From Acestrorhynchus altus (taxonomy: Eukaryota; Chordata; Actinopteri; Characiformes; Acestrorhynchidae), in contig CM067505.1 in NCBI GenBank assembly GCA_034509495.1, forward strand, positions 2,509,094-2,573,093: a stretch of DNA of 64,000 nt. The letters run 5' to 3'. Positions 59,395-64,000 of this stretch are shown here, piece by piece (positions within the stretch are counted from its first letter, which is position 1; each line of letters opens with the position of its first letter). Position numbers and translations under genes: made by a program. The notes under the pieces are model-generated. The model was given only the letters and a program-made list of their open reading frames with translations, did no database searches and was not told where the DNA came from.

Positions 59395-62170
59395 GAAGAG
59401 CAGAATGCATGCAATGTTCTACGGTTTCATTGTGTACAGCTTCTCATGAAATGGCTTGTTCGCTTCAGAATTGGACTTTGGTACCTGCAGAGCTTCCAAA
59501 AAGGGATTTCAAATGGTGGTGTATCCTTTTATAACCCTTGTGGATGGGGAATTGAGTTGACTATTGAACATTTAAAGAAATGCTTTGGTACAAAATCAAC
59601 GGAACCGTTTGAAATTCAACCCAAGATACCTATTCCAGTCCAAATTTTGATTCTTTTTTGATTTTTGAACAAACATTAGAAGTCAGTTGTCACACAAATA
59701 CCCATTCAAAACTGCAGACTAGGTGGTGCTGCATAGGGTGCAGTATGACTTACCTGGATGGGGCTTGAGCAACTCCAGAGAAGTGGTGTGTATTTACCAT
59801 AACGATTTTGGACATTTTATTTCTAGAGTTTTAAGCAACGTTTGCCTTGTAGACACTAAAGAAGTAACATTTGGATAGCAAACATGTCTTGGCTGATTAC
59901 CTACATTAGGGCTTTGTGGAATTTTATTGTTAATTAGTTTTATGTACAAAATCTTTTCTTTAATGACTGGAATCTCTGTCAGGTAACCAAAGCCAATTGT
60001 ACACTGACTATCGAAGTGAAGTTCTTGAGCCTCTTGCAGAGTGTTAATAGTTAGGCTGTAAACTCAGTTCCCATAATCTCGTATCTACTCTGAATAGTAG
60101 AAGAAATAGAAATGTATTGTGGGACAATCCGTTTATCATCTGTGAATAATTTTGATACTACACTGGAGATGTTTTTATCTTACAAGGTGCGTAATGTTGT
60201 TTTTGGAATATCGTAGAAAATTGCAAGGAATGTTTTTTTTTGTTTTTGCATTTTAAACACTTGGCATTAATTTATTGTCGTTTAACCTCTTAACATTACA
60301 CAGTCGACTAAAATAGCTGAAATTATTTAACACCCTAAAACTCTAACAGTCTAATAAAAACATCCATCATTATCTTTTAAAACAACAGTGAAAACTAAAT
60401 ATGTGAATACACGCCTATAAAGTGAGGCATTTATTGTATGAAAACACATAAATGTGCACATAAGTCATTAAAATCCTCTACAAACAATCCACTCATCAAA
60501 TATAATGACTATTTTTGCTTAATTATGTAAAGATAATGTAAAGTTTGTAGAGATTTTGTTCAAATAGAAAATGAAAAAAAAAAAATCTGACCATGTTTTA
60601 TGTCAGATTCGTAATCTGGTTATTATGCAAATGTAAAATGTATTTCACACTAATATACATAGAATATGATTCACAAACACTACATTACTGTGAAGAAAAT
60701 AATCTGAATCCTTTACTAATCTACATACACACCTGCCTTTGGGGTTTACTGTGAAGGAATTGGGAAGGGGCTCAGTCTAATAAAATGGAAAGCACACTAA
60801 TGTGTTTTTTACTTATTAAATATAGTTTTGACACAACGATCCTATAGTTTGTTTTACATGTTTTGTTTTTACTTCGTTAAAAATCTGTTTCAATGATTTG
60901 TTGTTTAGGTTTTTAATTTTTTATTTAGCTTTAAATATCATCACTGTCACCCCAATTATCACGTCAGAAAGTGAAAACCAGCAAAAATGGGGATTTTCTT
61001 TTGTGACAGCTATGATCTTACATTTTTATTACATTTTATTTCTTCATTTTATTGCGTTTTCTTCCATATTTTAAGCTACCATAATTTAGGTTTCCCACCT
61101 AATTGAAATCAAATTCTTGTGAACGCTGATGAAATGTTTTTCTTCATACTGTTACTGTGAGTGCGGGGATCACAGGGTGAGTGATGTAGTGAAGTGTGTG
61201 CATGAAACAGACAAACCAAAAGACAGTGATTGACGTTGGCATCACTCTGTGTGCTGCCGACAGTGATGTTATTCTAAAAGTCCTTTCATCTTGAACTTTC
61301 CTGGTGTTAAACTTGTTTATAATGGCACTCTGATGATCAAGCCACATTATAATGCATATATTGTACAGTTTCCATCCACAAACATATTTATAACCATTTC
61401 TATCATGAATAGTTTATATGAAAATCAAACACAGATATACAGACGTAACTGAAGGTGTTTATAGGGGAGTTAACAGCTGTAAATACTAACTGATGCTTAA
61501 TATTAATAGTAAACATCCAAAAATGACACATAACGCAATGGTTTATATTTTGTTCTGAATTCGTGTGTTAAGTCTTAAGACAGTGTTTATTCACAAAATG
61601 TTTAAATGGGGAATAAAAGTAAATCATCAAACCTTCTGCGTAATTAATGCTGTCAAGTCGTTCAAAGTGAGTTTGGTGTGAAATACTTCATTATAAGCAA
61701 CACTGTTAAGAGTGATGGTGCAGTTTAAAGCCTCTTAAAGCTTAACGCTTACTTAAGTCCCGGCTGGAGCATTTTTAAGAAAATTCACTCGCGGTGTGAA
61801 GCTACATTAAGTTGCATGTTACATGCAAATACCTCGATTCTACCATCTTCAGTATTACATTAAAACCATTCCACACCAGACCTACTTGGAATTACTGAAA
61901 CATCTCAAGCACTGAGCTTGGAAAGCAGGAATTTTGAAAAATTGGTGGAATTCCCCTTTTATAATTTGTATATAATATAATATAGTTTCATATAATATAA
62001 TGTGCTCTATAGTTTCTTTGAACTGTTAATGTGAACAGCATGTTTTTTGGGGCACGTTTAACTAAAACTTGTTAGTTGACATATTGAGAAAACTGTATAA
62101 TTGTCTTTGTGTATAAAAATGTATGTTTTTTTGATGATCAAACTAATAAAAATAGTAAATCTTTCTTTAA
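59395..62170 (+). other. scn4ab: Probable long 3' UTR of the sodium channel mRNA
   Basis: AT-rich, with no introns or coding frames apparent after the TAG stop. AATAAA-type signals occur near 60352, 60777 and 61612. The one at about 62144 (AACTAATAAAAATAG) is followed by a G/T-rich stretch (GTGGTGCTTTTTTG) at 62173-62186, the best cleavage context. The true end is not determined. Confidence 0.45.
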
Positions 62171-62189
62171 AAGTGGTGCTTTTTTGTAA

Positions 62190-64000
62190 TATTTTATACT
62201 TTAACTGAAGGATTAACACTCATTTTGTTTTGACCCAGTTTCAGCAGTGTTCAGGTATAAAAACACCCTCTTCTATTGAGGCGTCGAGCATCGGGTTTTA
62301 AAATCTTATTTTTAGCTAATTCTATTAGGAGAAACCTTGGACTTCAGACCAGCTTCACCAAAAAAACAGTTTTTTTAAATTCATTTTCTGAATTAAAACT
62401 TTTGAATCAGATGTTGATTCAGTCTCATTTTATAAGTCTCAAACACACCAAGGATCCTGGGATTTGTCTCAACAGTAAAATGTGAATTGCATGCATTAAA
62501 TCTTACATTAAAAATGCAACATTGTTTAAAACATTTTTACATAATATTTGAAGTTGGGACAAACTCTAAACTCTATTTGTTTATTTAATGTGCACAAGCA
62601 GCAAACAGTCACAGTTTCATTGAAACTACGGTTCGGTCATCTGTCTGGTCGGCACTTGCTTGACTTCTCGATGCACTCCTCGCGCACTCTTCACACCGTG
62701 TATTCTCTGTGGGACTGCACACACCAATCCCTGATTCCTGTACTGTGACTGTTTGGGATGAAGCTGGGGAGTGGAGATACATCAGGACCTTCGTGGAAAT
62801 CAGAGAAGCCTCAAACTGCTGCTTAAATCTTTATTTTTATTATTTAGTCATATTTTCTCAAACAAAAAGGTTAAAATCTTGTTAAATGATTAGTCTTTCT
62901 AGTTGAAATAGAAGGAATCAACCAACTGAATCCACCAATCACAGTTGATCCAACCAATGCTTTTGATTTCCAATAGATGGGAGCAATTTTGAGAGAATAA
63001 AGGTCTGTTTACTGAAAGAGTCAGTGTGAAGAGCCTTTCACCCCAAATATGATTATAATTATTAAACTAAGACACACCAAGACAAACAATAAACTGACTA
63101 CAAGAAGTGGCTTTAAAGTTCTCACCCGCTCTGCTCCGACATTTGACCTCCAACTCTTCTTTAACTGCTGCATTTTTATAGGCAACTCATTTTGTTTTCT
63201 GCTATAAGCAAGCTGTTTCATGGGGTGTCCCAATTTGTTCACATTTTTACATCATATATTGTATCGTATATCATATATCGCCATTCAGTCAAAACATATC
63301 GTGATAGGATTTTTTTTACAATATCGCCCAGTCCTAACATTAACATGCATTTCTTTCATCTATAAAAATTAATACAAGGTCAAATACTAATGTCTAGTAG
63401 AAGCTACACATAACCTGAAGAGTATATATTTACAGGCTTCAACAGCAGTTAAGAAACCAACCAGCATTGGTTTAGTGCAAGATCCATTACTTAGGTCCAA
63501 CTGGAGAAATAAACATTAGAATTGAGGGGTTTTGGCATGACAGTCATAGCCTTATAACAGTCACAGCTCGCTGTTACTGTCCAGTGCTCCAGTTCTGTGA
63601 ATGTGCCCAGTTAATTACTTCTGAGGGTCAGGGGTGAATCTCTTAGCTGGGTGTTTGTCTTTACATAAGTGAAGGAAGCAGCGATGAAGCTCATCCTGTC
63701 AACAAGAAGAGTTCCCAAACCAACAAAATCACAGCTGCCTGGGATCCGCAACATGAGAGGACACAAGTGTTGTGACGGCGATGGTGGTGCTGGTGGTAGT
63801 GGTGGAGGGGTGAAAGAGAAAGAGTGCAAGGGGGCAGAGGGGTCTGTGCGTTCCAGTTTTTGATGGGCAGGACGGCCCACTTTGAAACCGGAGCAGAACA
63901 TGGCAGGATGCCATTTAAGGCTGACCCAGAACCTGCTTCCTCTCCCCTGAATGCCAGCCTTTTCTTTTAGATGTGGCACGGTCAACTGATCTCAGGTCAG
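62190..64000. other. Downstream flank, nothing firmly recognised
   Basis: 63245-63335 is a dispersed fish repeat rich in ATATCG words (ACAATATCGCCCAGTCCTAA). A 124-codon minus-strand frame at 63985-63611, with a Pro-rich centre, resembles no family I know. It is probably chance or untranslated sequence of a convergent gene. Confidence 0.4.

Overview
The window looks like nuclear DNA of a teleost fish, most likely an otophysan (the characin, catfish and knifefish group). The evidence is split genes with vertebrate splice signals, dense microsatellites, fish-type Tc1-like and LINE remnants, and many short inverted-repeat elements. I could run no database search, so the species is not resolved.

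Layout. 1-640 is a CpG-rich promoter and first-exon region that appears to drive a minus-strand gene leaving the left edge. 930-2040 is a dead LINE reverse transcriptase. 2970-7120 is a complete minus-strand myosin essential light chain gene of the MYL4 type (187 residues, six coding exons plus a 3' UTR exon, TATA box and CArG box). 7.2-33.4 kb is gene-poor, with tRNA-derived SINEs, at least seven copies of one nonautonomous inverted-repeat element, LINE and Tc1 relics, a minisatellite and long microsatellites. 33.4-62.2 kb holds one large plus-strand gene, a Nav1.4 muscle sodium channel alpha subunit (scn4a family). I could assemble it exon by exon into an unbroken 1810-residue reading frame over 25 coding exons. 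62.2-64 kb has no gene I can support.

Both complete genes make striated-muscle proteins: one starts the muscle action potential and the other is part of the myosin motor.

Most interesting points: (1) a TATA box and an upstream exon at 33.4-33.6 kb end in a perfect splice donor that joins in frame to the first conserved channel exon, predicting an alternative N-terminus 45 residues longer with a hydrophobic, cysteine-containing stretch. This recalls the long Nav1.4b splice form described from the electric organ of the knifefish Sternopygus. (2) Two introns of the channel gene lack GT-AG ends: intron 2 has a U12-type ATATCCTT start and an apparent AA end, and intron 22 is AT-AC with an in-frame GT-AG pair displaced by 4 nt. 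(3) The inactivation gate reads LFMT instead of IFMT.
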